The notes under the pieces: model-generated
Seen by the model: the letters and a program-made list of their open reading frames with translations, nothing else
What the model was told of the DNA's origin: nothing
Databases searched by the model: none
DNA from: Nocardia pseudobrasiliensis NBRC 108224
GTDB lineage: Bacteria; Actinomycetota; Actinomycetes; Mycobacteriales; Mycobacteriaceae
DNA length: 64,000 nt
Direction: 5' to 3'
Assembly (NCBI RefSeq): GCF_001613105.1
Contig: NZ_BDBS01000038.1
Span: forward strand, 61,212 to 125,211
Position numbers and translations under genes: made by a program
Part shown: positions 1 through 8,137 of the stretch, piece by piece
Layout: each line of letters begins with the position of its first letter
Numbering within the stretch: position 1 is the stretch's first letter

Positions 1-943
1 CGGGATCGCCGGAACGCTCCGCCTCCGCGACCGCCGCGGCGCGTTGCTGTTGGGCCAGTACGAGATTGGTGCCGCCGGTCAGCGCGGCCGCCCCGGCCAC
101 GGTCGTCATCGAGCGCAGGCGGGTGTAGATGCCCGTCGCCTCGGTGCGAGTGAGCAGGCGCAGCCGGTCCTCGTCGCGGGGTGTGGGGCGCAGTTGCGGG
201 GCACGGCCGAGGATGTCGCGTTCGAGATGGTCGAGGCTGTCCGCCGCGTCCAGTCCGAACCGATCGAGCAGCCGGGTGCGCGCGGCGCGCAGCGTGGTCA
301 ACGCGTCGACCTGGCGGTCGGCTTGATAGAGGGCGTGGCACAGCAGCACCCACGCCGACTCCCGCCACGGATGCGCGGTGGTGAAGGCGTCCAACTCCGG
401 GACCAGGGCCGCGCCGCGGCCGAGATCCAGCAGTGCCTCGGCACGCAGTTCGACCGCGCGGCTGTGCAATTCGGTCAGGCGGGCGCGTTCGCGCATCAGC
501 CAGGGCGAGGGCTCGAGATCGGCGTACGGTTCGCCCTTCCACTCCGACAGGGCTTCGGTCAAGGCGGCGGCGACCCGGTCGCGGCGCTGATCCCGCACGG
601 CTCGCAGGGTGTCTTCGAAGCGGTGGGCGTCGATGGCGGCTCGCGGAATCCGCAGGGCGTATCCGGTGCCGACGGTTTCGATGGTGTGCGAGCAGGTGCG
701 CGGCCCGCGATCGGGTTCGAGCGCGCGGCGCAGCTCGGAGACGAAGGTGCGGACGGTTCCGGCGGCCGTGGGCGGGGGATCGTCCCAGAGATCGTCGACG
801 AGCAGCGGTAGGGAGACGACCCGACCGCCCGCCGCGATCAGCCGACCCAGCAGTTCGCGGCGACGGCGGCTGCCGACCGCGATCGGGCGGCCCTCGGCGT
901 CGGTGACCGTGATCGGCCCGAGCACCCGGACGAGAATCTCCAC
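1..943 (-). CDS. SARP-family transcriptional regulator (BTAD domain), 3' end outside window
   Basis: Reading the minus strand from a GTG at 943 gives an open frame to the window edge, so the protein is cut at its C terminus. The N-terminal 90 residues look like an OmpR-type winged helix (VRVLGPITV start, GGRVVSLPLLVDDLWDD, TVRTFVSELRRALEP). A BTAD bacterial activator domain follows (WKGEPYADLE, LHSRAVELRAEALLDLG, HPWRESAWVLLCHALYQ). Together these are typical of Streptomyces antibiotic regulatory proteins, which activate nearby genes by binding direct heptamer repeats. It is divergent from the hydrolase gene at 1039. Whether further NB-ARC or TPR domains follow cannot be seen. The family call is firm. 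The target is unknown, though heptamer-like repeats lie in the shared promoter region. Confidence 0.85.
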   Translation of the reverse strand, partial: MEILVRVLGPITVTDAEGRPIAVGSRRRRELLGRLIAAGGRVVSLPLLVDDLWDDPPPTAAGTVRTFVSELRRALEPDRGPRTCSHTIETVGTGYALRIPRAAIDAHRFEDTLRAVRDQRRDRVAAALTEALSEWKGEPYADLEPSPWLMRERARLTELHSRAVELRAEALLDLGRGAALVPELDAFTTAHPWRESAWVLLCHALYQADRQVDALTTLRAARTRLLDRFGLDAADSLDHLERDILGRAPQLRPTPRDEDRLRLLTRTEATGIYTRLRSMTTVAGAAALTGGTNLVLAQQQRAAAVAEAERSGDP

Positions 944-963
944 GTGCTCATTGTGCTGCGTCG

Positions 964-981
964 CTGATCCGCTGCTGATTC
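964..981. promoter_or_regulatory. Candidate SARP heptamer direct repeats
   Basis: CTGATCC (964-970) and CTGATTC (975-981) are separated by 4 bases, giving an 11-base period. SARP regulators are known to bind tandem heptamers with this spacing. The repeats lie between the divergent SARP gene and the hydrolase gene. The match is short and could be chance. Confidence 0.35.
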
Positions 982-1038
982 GGCTGCGCGATCCTGCGGT
1001 CGTTCACAGATCCGCCCCCGAGTAAGGAGACGACCACG

Positions 1039-1917
1039 ATGGGCAGCGCAATTCCCGGATTCGACACGACCTCGATCGAGGTGGCCGACGGCATCGCATT
1101 GCATGCGGCGATCGGCGGGCAGGGCCCGGCGGTCGTACTGCTGCACGGTCTTCCACAGACGCATCTGATGTGGCGGCACGTCGCGCCCATCCTCGCCGAA
1201 CACCACACCGTCGTCTGCCCCGATCTGCGCGGGTACGGCGACAGTGACAAGCCCGAGGCGGTCGATGAGAACGTCTACTCCAAGCGAACCATGGCCGCCG
1301 ATATCGTGGGTCTGGCCGACGCGCTCGGCATCGACCGCTTCGCACTCGTCGGACACGATCGCGGCGGACATGTCGCCTTCCGGGCCGGTCTCGACCATCC
1401 GGATCGGATCGGTCACCTCGGCATCCTGGATATCGTCCCGACCCTGGACACCTGGAATGTCCTGCACGGCGTCGACGCGGCGGTGGCCTTCCACCTGTAT
1501 CTGATGGCCCAGCCGGTCGGCCTGCCCGAGCGGATGATCGCCAACAGCGCCGACGAGTTCTTCGGCTATCTGCTCGACACCTGGTCCGCGAGCCCCGACG
1601 CGATACCGGCCGATGTGCGCGCCGAATACCTGCGTGCCTCCCGACAGGCCGTCCCCTCGATCGTCGCGGACTGCCGAGCCACCGCGACCATCGATATCGT
1701 CCACGACCGGGCCGACCTCGACGCCGGTAATCGCCTCACCATGCCGGTGACGGTCATCCAGCAGGACTGGGGCACGCAGCTGGGCTTCGACGCGACCGCG
1801 ATCTGGCACCCCTGGGCCGCCGACCTGCGGCATTTCACCACTCGCGCAGGCCATTTCATGGCCGAACAGGCCCCGGCCGATATCGCCGCCCTGATCGCGG
1901 AGTTGCTGCGGCGATAG
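1039..1917 (+). CDS. Alpha/beta hydrolase, haloacetate dehalogenase/epoxide hydrolase-like
   Basis: A 292-residue cytoplasmic alpha/beta hydrolase. The oxyanion motif HGLPQT lies near residue 35, the nucleophile elbow GHDRGG carries Asp instead of Ser near residue 105, and a C-terminal RAGHFMAEQ carries the catalytic His. Asp nucleophiles are typical of haloalkane/haloacetate dehalogenases and epoxide hydrolases, so the enzyme probably works through an alkyl-enzyme ester. The start ATG follows AAGGAGA at good spacing. It is divergent from the SARP gene, which may regulate it, and convergent with a second Asp-type hydrolase. The substrate cannot be read from the sequence. Confidence 0.85.
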   Translation: MGSAIPGFDTTSIEVADGIALHAAIGGQGPAVVLLHGLPQTHLMWRHVAPILAEHHTVVCPDLRGYGDSDKPEAVDENVYSKRTMAADIVGLADALGIDRFALVGHDRGGHVAFRAGLDHPDRIGHLGILDIVPTLDTWNVLHGVDAAVAFHLYLMAQPVGLPERMIANSADEFFGYLLDTWSASPDAIPADVRAEYLRASRQAVPSIVADCRATATIDIVHDRADLDAGNRLTMPVTVIQQDWGTQLGFDATAIWHPWAADLRHFTTRAGHFMAEQAPADIAALIAELLRR

Positions 1918-1937
1918 GCTCGGGCCATGCGGCAGCG

Positions 1938-2807
1938 CTACGACGCGCCGAACCACTCGAGGGCCAGGTCGGCGACGGCGTCGGGGCGCTCCAGGTGCAT
2001 GAAATGCCCTGCGTCGTCGAGGATTTCGATGCGGGAACCGGGCGCCAGGCCGGATTCGGCAGCGGCGTAACCCGAGGGCGGGATGCAGCCGTCGTCGGTC
2101 GCGCCGAGGACCAGCAGGGGAATCGAGGCGGGCGCTTCGGTTGTCGTCTCCAGGTGGGCCAGCTCCGGATCGTGCAGGCCGCGATCGAAATTGGCGCGGT
2201 AGAGGCGCAGGGCGTTGGTCATCAGGACCGGGTCGCCGTAGAGCTCGTGGACCAGCTGCCGGTGCGTGCCCGGATCCAGATTCGGCGACCAGGTCGACCA
2301 CAGGTAGTCGATGAGGCCGCGATCGGCGGTGACGATATGTTCGGCCAGGCCGGGCAGTTGGAACAGCCAGATGTAGAAGAACCGCCGCAGCTGAGCCGGA
2401 TCGGTGAACAGGCCGGGCAGCGTCGCGGGCGGGGGCACGGCCATGGTGACGCCGCGGCGCAGCCGTTCCGGCCAGGCCGCGGCGACCCGGGCCACCGCGC
2501 CCGCGCCGATATCGTGGCCGATCATGTCGACGCCCGCGGGATCGAGTGCGGCCGCCACGGCCGCGGCGTCGGCGGCCAAGGTGATTCCGCCCGCGTAGGT
2601 CAGCTCGGTGGCCGTCGCCGGATGGTGGCCGCGCAAAAACGGCGCGACCACACGCCGCCCGGCGGCGACCAACCGCCGCGCCAGCGGGCCGAAAGTGGCG
2701 GGGTGGTCCGGAAATCCGTGCCAGCACAGCACGACCGGACCGGTTCCGGCGGCGAGGGCGGGGAAGTTCAGGCGGTCGGTCTCGATGACGATCTCTTCGA
2801 ATTCCAT
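1938..2807 (-). CDS. Alpha/beta hydrolase, epoxide hydrolase-like
   Basis: A 289-residue alpha/beta hydrolase with oxyanion loop WHGFPDHP near residue 29, nucleophile elbow GHDIGAG with Asp near residue 99, and C-terminal DDAGHFMHLERPD supplying the catalytic His. As with its convergent neighbour, the Asp nucleophile points to an epoxide hydrolase or dehalogenase rather than a serine esterase. Only 20 bases separate the two stops. It is followed on the same strand, reading 5' to 3', by no further gene, and the OsmC-like gene lies 34 bases upstream, so both could share a transcript. Confidence 0.85.
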   Translation of the reverse strand: MEFEEIVIETDRLNFPALAAGTGPVVLCWHGFPDHPATFGPLARRLVAAGRRVVAPFLRGHHPATATELTYAGGITLAADAAAVAAALDPAGVDMIGHDIGAGAVARVAAAWPERLRRGVTMAVPPPATLPGLFTDPAQLRRFFYIWLFQLPGLAEHIVTADRGLIDYLWSTWSPNLDPGTHRQLVHELYGDPVLMTNALRLYRANFDRGLHDPELAHLETTTEAPASIPLLVLGATDDGCIPPSGYAAAESGLAPGSRIEILDDAGHFMHLERPDAVADLALEWFGAS

Positions 2808-2841
2808 TCCGGCGCGTCCTCCCCGGCTCCTCGGTACGGCG

Positions 2842-3264
2842 TCACTCCACGATCGACGTTACGGGAGTGCCGATTTCGATGGTGCGGCTCACCGTGCACA
2901 GGCTGTCGTGCGAGGCGCGGGCCGCGCGGGGCAGGATCTTGCGGGCATTGTCACCGGCCGCGCCCTCGGGGAAGGTGACCTGGAAGCGGACCTCGAGATC
3001 GGTCAGATGGCTGCCGAGCTCATCGCCGACCTTGTTCCCCGACACCGCGACGGTGAACTCGTCCGGTTCGGTGTGGCGGCTGGTCGCGACGTCCACATCC
3101 ACCGCGGTGCAGCCGCCGAGCGCGGCCAGCAGCAGTTCCACCGGGGTGAAATCGGCGTCGTCGCCCGAGCCAAAGACGAGCTCGCCACCGCGGGCATTGA
3201 TGGCCCGGTAGCGGCCGGTGCTGAGGCGCTCGATCCGCACCGACCGCGAGTTGTCCTTCGTCAT
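2842..3264 (-). CDS. OsmC/Ohr family protein
   Basis: A 140-residue OsmC-fold protein starting at the ATG at 3264. It has the family's central helix segment TPVELLLAALGGCTAVDV with one cysteine (about residue 50) and the second conserved site SHDSLCTVSRTIE near the C terminus. OsmC/Ohr proteins are small cytoplasmic dimers that reduce organic hydroperoxides with paired cysteines. Both cysteines are present, so peroxidase activity is plausible. It precedes the hydrolase gene at 1938-2807 by 34 bases on the same strand and is probably co-transcribed with it. A dyad at 3302-3317 lies just upstream. Confidence 0.85.
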   Translation of the reverse strand: MTKDNSRSVRIERLSTGRYRAINARGGELVFGSGDDADFTPVELLLAALGGCTAVDVDVATSRHTEPDEFTVAVSGNKVGDELGSHLTDLEVRFQVTFPEGAAGDNARKILPRAARASHDSLCTVSRTIEIGTPVTSIVE

Positions 3265-3301
3265 GGCAACGACCCTATGCGAAAGGTTTTGTGTCGCAAC
3301 G

Positions 3302-3317
3302 ATGTGACATGTCTCAT
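3302..3317. promoter_or_regulatory. Dyad ATGtGACATGTCtCAT, candidate operator
   Basis: A 16-base inverted repeat with 14 of 16 positions paired, centred on GACATGTC. It lies between the OsmC gene and the rightward small ORF/pdxS region. It is a candidate repressor site, and no cognate regulator is evident. Confidence 0.35.
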
Positions 3318-3389
3318 GATCGGTTATGGTCGGAACGGGTTTGCCGCGCGCACGGTGCGGTGAAATCCAAGCCTGGAGGTGATGTACCC

Positions 3390-3488
3390 ATGCCGATGTC
3401 GTATCTGCTGCACGATTTCCTGCTGCCCTACCTGGGCGAGGATGCCGCCACGTACTGGGCCCAACTGCTGGTTGTGAACCCGATCTAG
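3390..3488 (+). CDS. Possible 32-residue small protein upstream of pdxS
   Basis: A short frame with a strong Shine-Dalgarno sequence (GGAGG at 3375-3379, 10 bases before the ATG at 3390) and a clear stop. The peptide begins MPMSYLLHDFLLPYLGED and ends LLVVNPI. It is hydrophobic and amphipathic, with two acidic and few basic residues. I do not recognise a family. It could be a small membrane-associated peptide or a translated leader ahead of pdxS. The strong ribosome-binding site is the main support. No Pro- or Lys-codon run typical of an attenuator leader is evident. Confidence 0.4.
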   Translation: MPMSYLLHDFLLPYLGEDAATYWAQLLVVNPI

Positions 3489-3576
3489 CCCGGTCGGCGA
3501 TGCTGTGCGGTAGCTCCTGAGGCCCGACCAGTCCAGTGGTGTCCGACTGGCTATCAAGTGGCCTGGTTCGGCGGCC

Positions 3577-3582
3577 TAGAAT
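3577..3582 (+). promoter_or_regulatory. Possible -10 element (TAGAAT) for pdxS
   Basis: TAGAAT lies 55 bases upstream of the chosen pdxS start and resembles an actinobacterial sigma-A -10 hexamer. No convincing -35 is visible at 17 bases, as is common in this group. Confidence 0.3.
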
Positions 3583-3636
3583 CATGGCGTTCGATTCCGA
3601 ACGCAGCCGATTCAGCCGATGACTCAGGAGTTTGCC

Positions 3637-4539
3637 GTGACTACGCCCGAAGCCACCCCGACGACCGGCACCGCCCGCGTGAAGCGCGGCATGGCCGAGA
3701 TGCTCAAGGGCGGGGTGATCATGGACGTCGTCACCGCCGAGCAGGCCAAGATCGCCGAGGATGCCGGCGCGGTCGCGGTCATGGCCCTCGAGCGGGTGCC
3801 CGCCGATATCCGGGCCCAGGGCGGTGTGGCGCGAATGAGCGATCCGGATCTGATCGACGGCATCATCGAGGCCGTCTCGATCCCGGTCATGGCCAAGGCG
3901 CGGATCGGCCACTTCGTGGAGGCGCAGGTCCTGCAGAGCCTGGGCGTGGACTACATCGACGAGTCCGAGGTGCTGACCCCGGCCGATTACGAGCATCACA
4001 TCGATAAGTGGCAGTTCACCGTGCCGTTCGTCTGCGGCGCGACCAATCTGGGCGAGGCGCTGCGCCGGATCACCGAGGGCGCGGCCATGATCCGCTCCAA
4101 GGGTGAGGCCGGGACCGGCGACGTCTCCAATGCCACCACCCACATGCGCAAGATCCGCCAGGAGATCCGCCGCCTGCAGTCGCTGCCCGAGGACGAGCTG
4201 TTCGTGGCCGCCAAGGAACTGCAGGCCCCCTACGAGCTGGTCCGCGAGATCGCCGAGACCGGCAAGCTGCCGGTCGTGCTGTTCACCGCCGGTGGCATCG
4301 CCACCCCGGCCGACGCCGCGATGATGATGCAGCTGGGCGCCGAGGGCGTCTTCGTCGGCTCGGGCATCTTCAAGTCCGGCAATCCGGCCCAGCGCGCCGC
4401 GGCCATCGTCAAGGCCACCACCTTCTACGACGATCCGGACGTGCTGGCCAAGGTCTCGCGCGGCCTGGGCGAGGCGATGGTCGGCATCAATGTCGAGGAG
4501 ATCCCCGAGCCGCATCGCCTGGCCGAGCGCGGTTGGTGA
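3637..4539 (+). CDS. pdxS: Pyridoxal 5'-phosphate synthase lyase subunit PdxS
   Basis: A 300-residue PdxS (SNZ) protein. It condenses ribose 5-phosphate, glyceraldehyde 3-phosphate and ammonia to pyridoxal phosphate as a dodecamer paired with PdxT glutaminase. Family blocks are intact: GGVIMDVV, VMALERVPADIRAQGGVARM, the catalytic lysine in VMAKARIGH, EAGTGDVSNA around the phosphate site, and GGIATPADAAMMMQLGAEG. I chose the GTG at 3637 because CAGGAG sits 6 bases upstream. An in-frame ATG at 3619 has no ribosome-binding site. Its partner pdxT is about 15 kb downstream. In mycobacteria the two are separated only by tesB. Confidence 0.97.
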   Translation: MTTPEATPTTGTARVKRGMAEMLKGGVIMDVVTAEQAKIAEDAGAVAVMALERVPADIRAQGGVARMSDPDLIDGIIEAVSIPVMAKARIGHFVEAQVLQSLGVDYIDESEVLTPADYEHHIDKWQFTVPFVCGATNLGEALRRITEGAAMIRSKGEAGTGDVSNATTHMRKIRQEIRRLQSLPEDELFVAAKELQAPYELVREIAETGKLPVVLFTAGGIATPADAAMMMQLGAEGVFVGSGIFKSGNPAQRAAAIVKATTFYDDPDVLAKVSRGLGEAMVGINVEEIPEPHRLAERGW

Positions 4540-7500
4540 TCATTCCAGGCAGCCGGCCCCGAACAGCGCCTTCAGTTCGCCCTTCAGGGCGGGTGAGGGC
4601 GCTGTCCGGTATCGGGGGTCGATCGCGAGTAGTCGCGGGCCGGTGCGGGTGAGCAGACGGATGCGCAATTCGGTTGGGCCCGGATGTCTTTCGAGGGTTT
4701 CGCGCAGGGTGCGCACGGCTGCCGGAGTACACGCGGGCGTGGGGATGGTGAGGACCAAGGGGCTGTCGCCCACGGCCAGATCGGGAATGGTGACCTGGTC
4801 GCCGAGTAGAGATGTGCGGCCGTCGCGCACGGTGACCTGGGCCGCCACCAGCAGCACCGCATCCTCGGCGAGCGCGGTGGCCGCGGTGGCGTAGGCGGCG
4901 GGGAAGAACAGGATTTCCGCGCTGGCCTCCAGATCCTCCAGGCGAATGATGGCCCAGGGCTCGCCCCTCTTGGTGATTCGGCGGTCCACGGCCGCGACGA
5001 TGCCGCCGACGAGGATGCGGCGGCCGTGCGGGAGTTCGCCGATCGTGGACAGCGCGGTATCGCAGCGGGCGCTCAGCGCGGCGGCGACGGTGTCGAGGGG
5101 ATGCCCGGAGACATAGAGGCCCAGCATTTCTCGTTCGAAGGCGAGCAGCTGTCGGCTGTCCCATTCCGAATCCGGTACGGGGATCTCGAATGTCGTCGCG
5201 GTGTCGGCGAGATCGTCGGAGAACAGATCGAATTGGCCACGCGCGGCGGCCTTCTTGGTATTCATCACCGCGTCCACGGCCTCGCCGTGGATCATCGCCA
5301 AACCGTGGCGCGGATGGCCGAGGGAGTCGAAAGCGCCCGCCTTGACCAGCGATTCGACGACCTTCTTCGCGCATCCGGCCGCATCGACCTTGTTCAGATA
5401 GTCGGCGAAGCTTGTGAACGGCGCGGATCCGCGGGCCCGGACAATGGCCTCGACGACCGGTTCGCCCACATTGCGCACCGCGCCGAGACCGAAGCGGATA
5501 TCCGGGCCGACGCAGGTGAACGTGGCGGCGGATTCGTTGACATCCGGCGGCAGCACCCGGATTCCGCGTTTGCGGCAGTCGGACAGATAGATCGCGGATT
5601 TGTCCTTGTCATCCCCGACCGAGGTGAGCAGGGCGGCCATGAATTCGGCCGGATAGTTGGCCTTGAGATAGGCGGTCCAGTACATCACCAGGCTGTATCC
5701 CGCGGCATGGGACTTGTTGTAGGCGTAGCCCGCGAACGGCAACACCGCCTCCCACAGCGCGGTCACCGCGTCGTCGCCGTAGCCGTTGCCGCGCATACCG
5801 TTTCGGAAGTTCTCGAATTCGCGCGCCAGCACCTCGGGCTTCTTCTTGCCCATCGCGCGGCGCAGCAGATCGGCCTGGCCCAGGCTGTATCCGGCGACCC
5901 GCTGGGCGATCTGCATGATCTGTTCCTGATAGACGATCAGCGCGTAGGTCTCGGCCAGGATCTCGCGCAGCGGCTCGTCGAGTTCGGGGTGAATCGGGGT
6001 GACCTGTTCGCGGCCGTTCTTGCGATCGGCGTAGGCCCAGTGCGCGCCCACGCCCATTGGGCCCGGGCGATAGAGGGCGTTGGAGGCGACCAGATCGTTG
6101 AATTCGGTGGGCGCCATGCGCAGCAGCAGCTCCCGCATACCGGCCGAATCCAATTGGAAGACACCGAGATTGTCGCCACGCGCGAGCATGGCGTAGGTGG
6201 CCGCGTCGTCGAGCGCCACAGCCTCGAGGTCGACGTTCAGGCCGCGGTTGGCCTCGATATTCGTCAGGCAGTCGCCGAGTACGGTCAGGGTGCGCAGCCC
6301 GAGGAAATCCATTTTGAGCAGTCCGACGGCCTCGCACGACGGATAGTCCCAGCCGGTGATGATCGCCCCGTCCTGCGGCCGTTTCCACAGCGGTACCACC
6401 TCGAGCAGCGGCTGCGAGGACAGGATGACCGCGCACGCGTGCACACCCGCGCCGCGCACCATGCCCTCGAGACCCACGGCGGTGTCGTAGATCTGGCGCA
6501 CGTTCGGATCGGATTCGATGAGCGCGCGCACCTCGGCGGCCTCGCCGTAGCGTTCGTGGGTGGGATCGGTGATGCCCGAGACCGGGATGTCCTTGGCGGC
6601 CACGGCCGGCGGCAGCGATTTGGTGATCCGGTCGGCGATCGCGAAGCCGGGCTGGCCGAAGTGTACGCGGGCCGAATCCTTCAGCGCTGCCTTGGTTTTG
6701 ATGGTGCCGAAGGTGATGACTTGGGCCACCTTGTCCGAACCCCAGCGCTGTGTGGCGTAGCGGATCATCTCGCCGCGGCGGCGGTCGTCGAAGTCGATAT
6801 CGATATCGGGGGCCGACGGGCGTTCGGGATTGAGGAAGCGTTCGAACAGCAGGCCGTGTTCGAGGGGGTCGATATTGGTGATCGACAGCGCCCACGCCAC
6901 CAGCGATCCGGCCGCCGAACCGCGTCCCGGACCGACCCGGATGCCGACCTCGCGGGCATGGGCGACGAGATCGCCGACCACCAGGAAGTAGGCCGAGAAA
7001 CCCTTCTCCGCAATGACTTCCAGTTCGTAGGCGGCGCGCCGGTGGTAGTCGGCGGGGACGTCTCGGAGGCGGTGGCGCAGTCCGGCGTCGACCTCGTGGC
7101 ACAGCCAGCTGTCCTCGGTGTGGCCGTCGGGGACGGGGAATACCGGCATGCGGTCGCGGAAATCGAAGACCTCGTCGTAGGGTTCGATGCGTTCGGCGAC
7201 GGCCAGGGTGGTATCGCAGGCGCCGGGGACCTCCTCGTCCCACAGCGCGCGCATCTCCGCCGCCGATTTCAGGTAGTAGCCGTCGCCGTCGAAGCGGAAG
7301 CGGGCCGGATCCGACAGCGTTTTACCCGTCTGTACGCAGAGCATGGCCTCGTGGGCGGCGGCCTGTTCCTTGCGGATGTAGTGACAATCGTTGGTGGCCA
7401 AGGCCGTCAGGCCCGTCTTCGCGCCGACGGCCAGCAGCTCCGCGCGCACGCGGCGTTCGATGGTCAGGCCGTGGTCCATCACCTCGAGGAAGAAGTTCTC

Positions 7501-8052
7501 CGGGCCGAAGATCTCGCGCCAGCGCCCGGCGGCGTGCCAGGCTTCGTCGAAATGCCCCAGGCGCAAACGGGTTTGGACCTCGCCGGAGGGGCAGCCGGTG
7601 GTGGCGATGATGCCCTCGGCGTATTCGGCGATGAGTTCGGCGTCCATGCGGGGCCATTTGCCGAGTTGGCCCTCGAGGGAGGCCAGCGACGACAAACGGA
7701 ACAGATTGCGCAGTCCCACGGCGTTTTTCGCGAACATGGTCATATGCAGATAGGCGCCGGAGCCGGAGACGTCGTCGGATTTCTGCGACGGATCGCCCCA
7801 GCGCACGCGCTCGGCGGAGAATCGCGATCCGGGCGCGATATAGGCCTCGATGCCGATGATCGGGGTGATGCCGGATGTCTTCGCCTGCCGGAAGAATTCC
7901 GAGGCCCCGTACATGTTGCCGTGATCGGTCATGCCCACCGCGGGCATGCCCAGGCGCTGCGCCTCGGCGAACAGCGGGCCTATCTTGGCCATGCCGTCGA
8001 GCATCGAGTACTCGGTGTGGTTGTGGAGATGAACGAAGGAAGCGTCGGTCAC
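4540..8052 (-). CDS. dnaE: DNA polymerase III alpha subunit, DnaE1-type
   Basis: A 1170-residue replicative-type C-family polymerase, near the roughly 1180 residues usual for actinobacterial DnaE1. The N-terminal PHP domain keeps the metal-binding set (HLHNHTEYSMLDG, TDHGNMYG, GIEAY, TGCPSGEV, TNDCHY), so proofreading activity is plausible. Palm motifs GPGRGSAAGS and the catalytic DIDIDFDD are present, followed by RPGPMG, fingers (YQEQIMQIAQ, RRAMGKKKPE), tandem HhH and a C-terminal OB domain. The GTG start lacks a clear ribosome-binding site. It is divergent from a LysR gene and convergent with pdxS, abutting its stop. This is not the usual dnaE1 neighbourhood, so it may be an extra copy, but the rest of the genome cannot be checked here. 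Confidence 0.93.
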   Translation of the reverse strand: MTDASFVHLHNHTEYSMLDGMAKIGPLFAEAQRLGMPAVGMTDHGNMYGASEFFRQAKTSGITPIIGIEAYIAPGSRFSAERVRWGDPSQKSDDVSGSGAYLHMTMFAKNAVGLRNLFRLSSLASLEGQLGKWPRMDAELIAEYAEGIIATTGCPSGEVQTRLRLGHFDEAWHAAGRWREIFGPENFFLEVMDHGLTIERRVRAELLAVGAKTGLTALATNDCHYIRKEQAAAHEAMLCVQTGKTLSDPARFRFDGDGYYLKSAAEMRALWDEEVPGACDTTLAVAERIEPYDEVFDFRDRMPVFPVPDGHTEDSWLCHEVDAGLRHRLRDVPADYHRRAAYELEVIAEKGFSAYFLVVGDLVAHAREVGIRVGPGRGSAAGSLVAWALSITNIDPLEHGLLFERFLNPERPSAPDIDIDFDDRRRGEMIRYATQRWGSDKVAQVITFGTIKTKAALKDSARVHFGQPGFAIADRITKSLPPAVAAKDIPVSGITDPTHERYGEAAEVRALIESDPNVRQIYDTAVGLEGMVRGAGVHACAVILSSQPLLEVVPLWKRPQDGAIITGWDYPSCEAVGLLKMDFLGLRTLTVLGDCLTNIEANRGLNVDLEAVALDDAATYAMLARGDNLGVFQLDSAGMRELLLRMAPTEFNDLVASNALYRPGPMGVGAHWAYADRKNGREQVTPIHPELDEPLREILAETYALIVYQEQIMQIAQRVAGYSLGQADLLRRAMGKKKPEVLAREFENFRNGMRGNGYGDDAVTALWEAVLPFAGYAYNKSHAAGYSLVMYWTAYLKANYPAEFMAALLTSVGDDKDKSAIYLSDCRKRGIRVLPPDVNESAATFTCVGPDIRFGLGAVRNVGEPVVEAIVRARGSAPFTSFADYLNKVDAAGCAKKVVESLVKAGAFDSLGHPRHGLAMIHGEAVDAVMNTKKAAARGQFDLFSDDLADTATTFEIPVPDSEWDSRQLLAFEREMLGLYVSGHPLDTVAAALSARCDTALSTIGELPHGRRILVGGIVAAVDRRITKRGEPWAIIRLEDLEASAEILFFPAAYATAATALAEDAVLLVAAQVTVRDGRTSLLGDQVTIPDLAVGDSPLVLTIPTPACTPAAVRTLRETLERHPGPTELRIRLLTRTGPRLLAIDPRYRTAPSPALKGELKALFGAGCLE

Positions 8053-8109
8053 GAGGGCATTCGAGCAAGGTGGTCGGGTATTCGTCGAACAAGTGACACG
8101 CTAGGGTGG

Positions 8110-8124
8110 ACAACTGTCGGTTGT
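8110..8124. promoter_or_regulatory. Dyad ACAACtgtcgGTTGT in the dnaE/LysR intergenic region
   Basis: A 5-base inverted repeat with a 5-base spacer lies 14 bases before the LysR gene start. LysR proteins usually bind dyads in the divergent promoter, so an autoregulatory site is plausible. It overlaps the stretch just downstream of TAGGGT (8102-8107), a candidate -10. Confidence 0.3.
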
Positions 8125-8137
8125 AGCAGGAGGTTTC

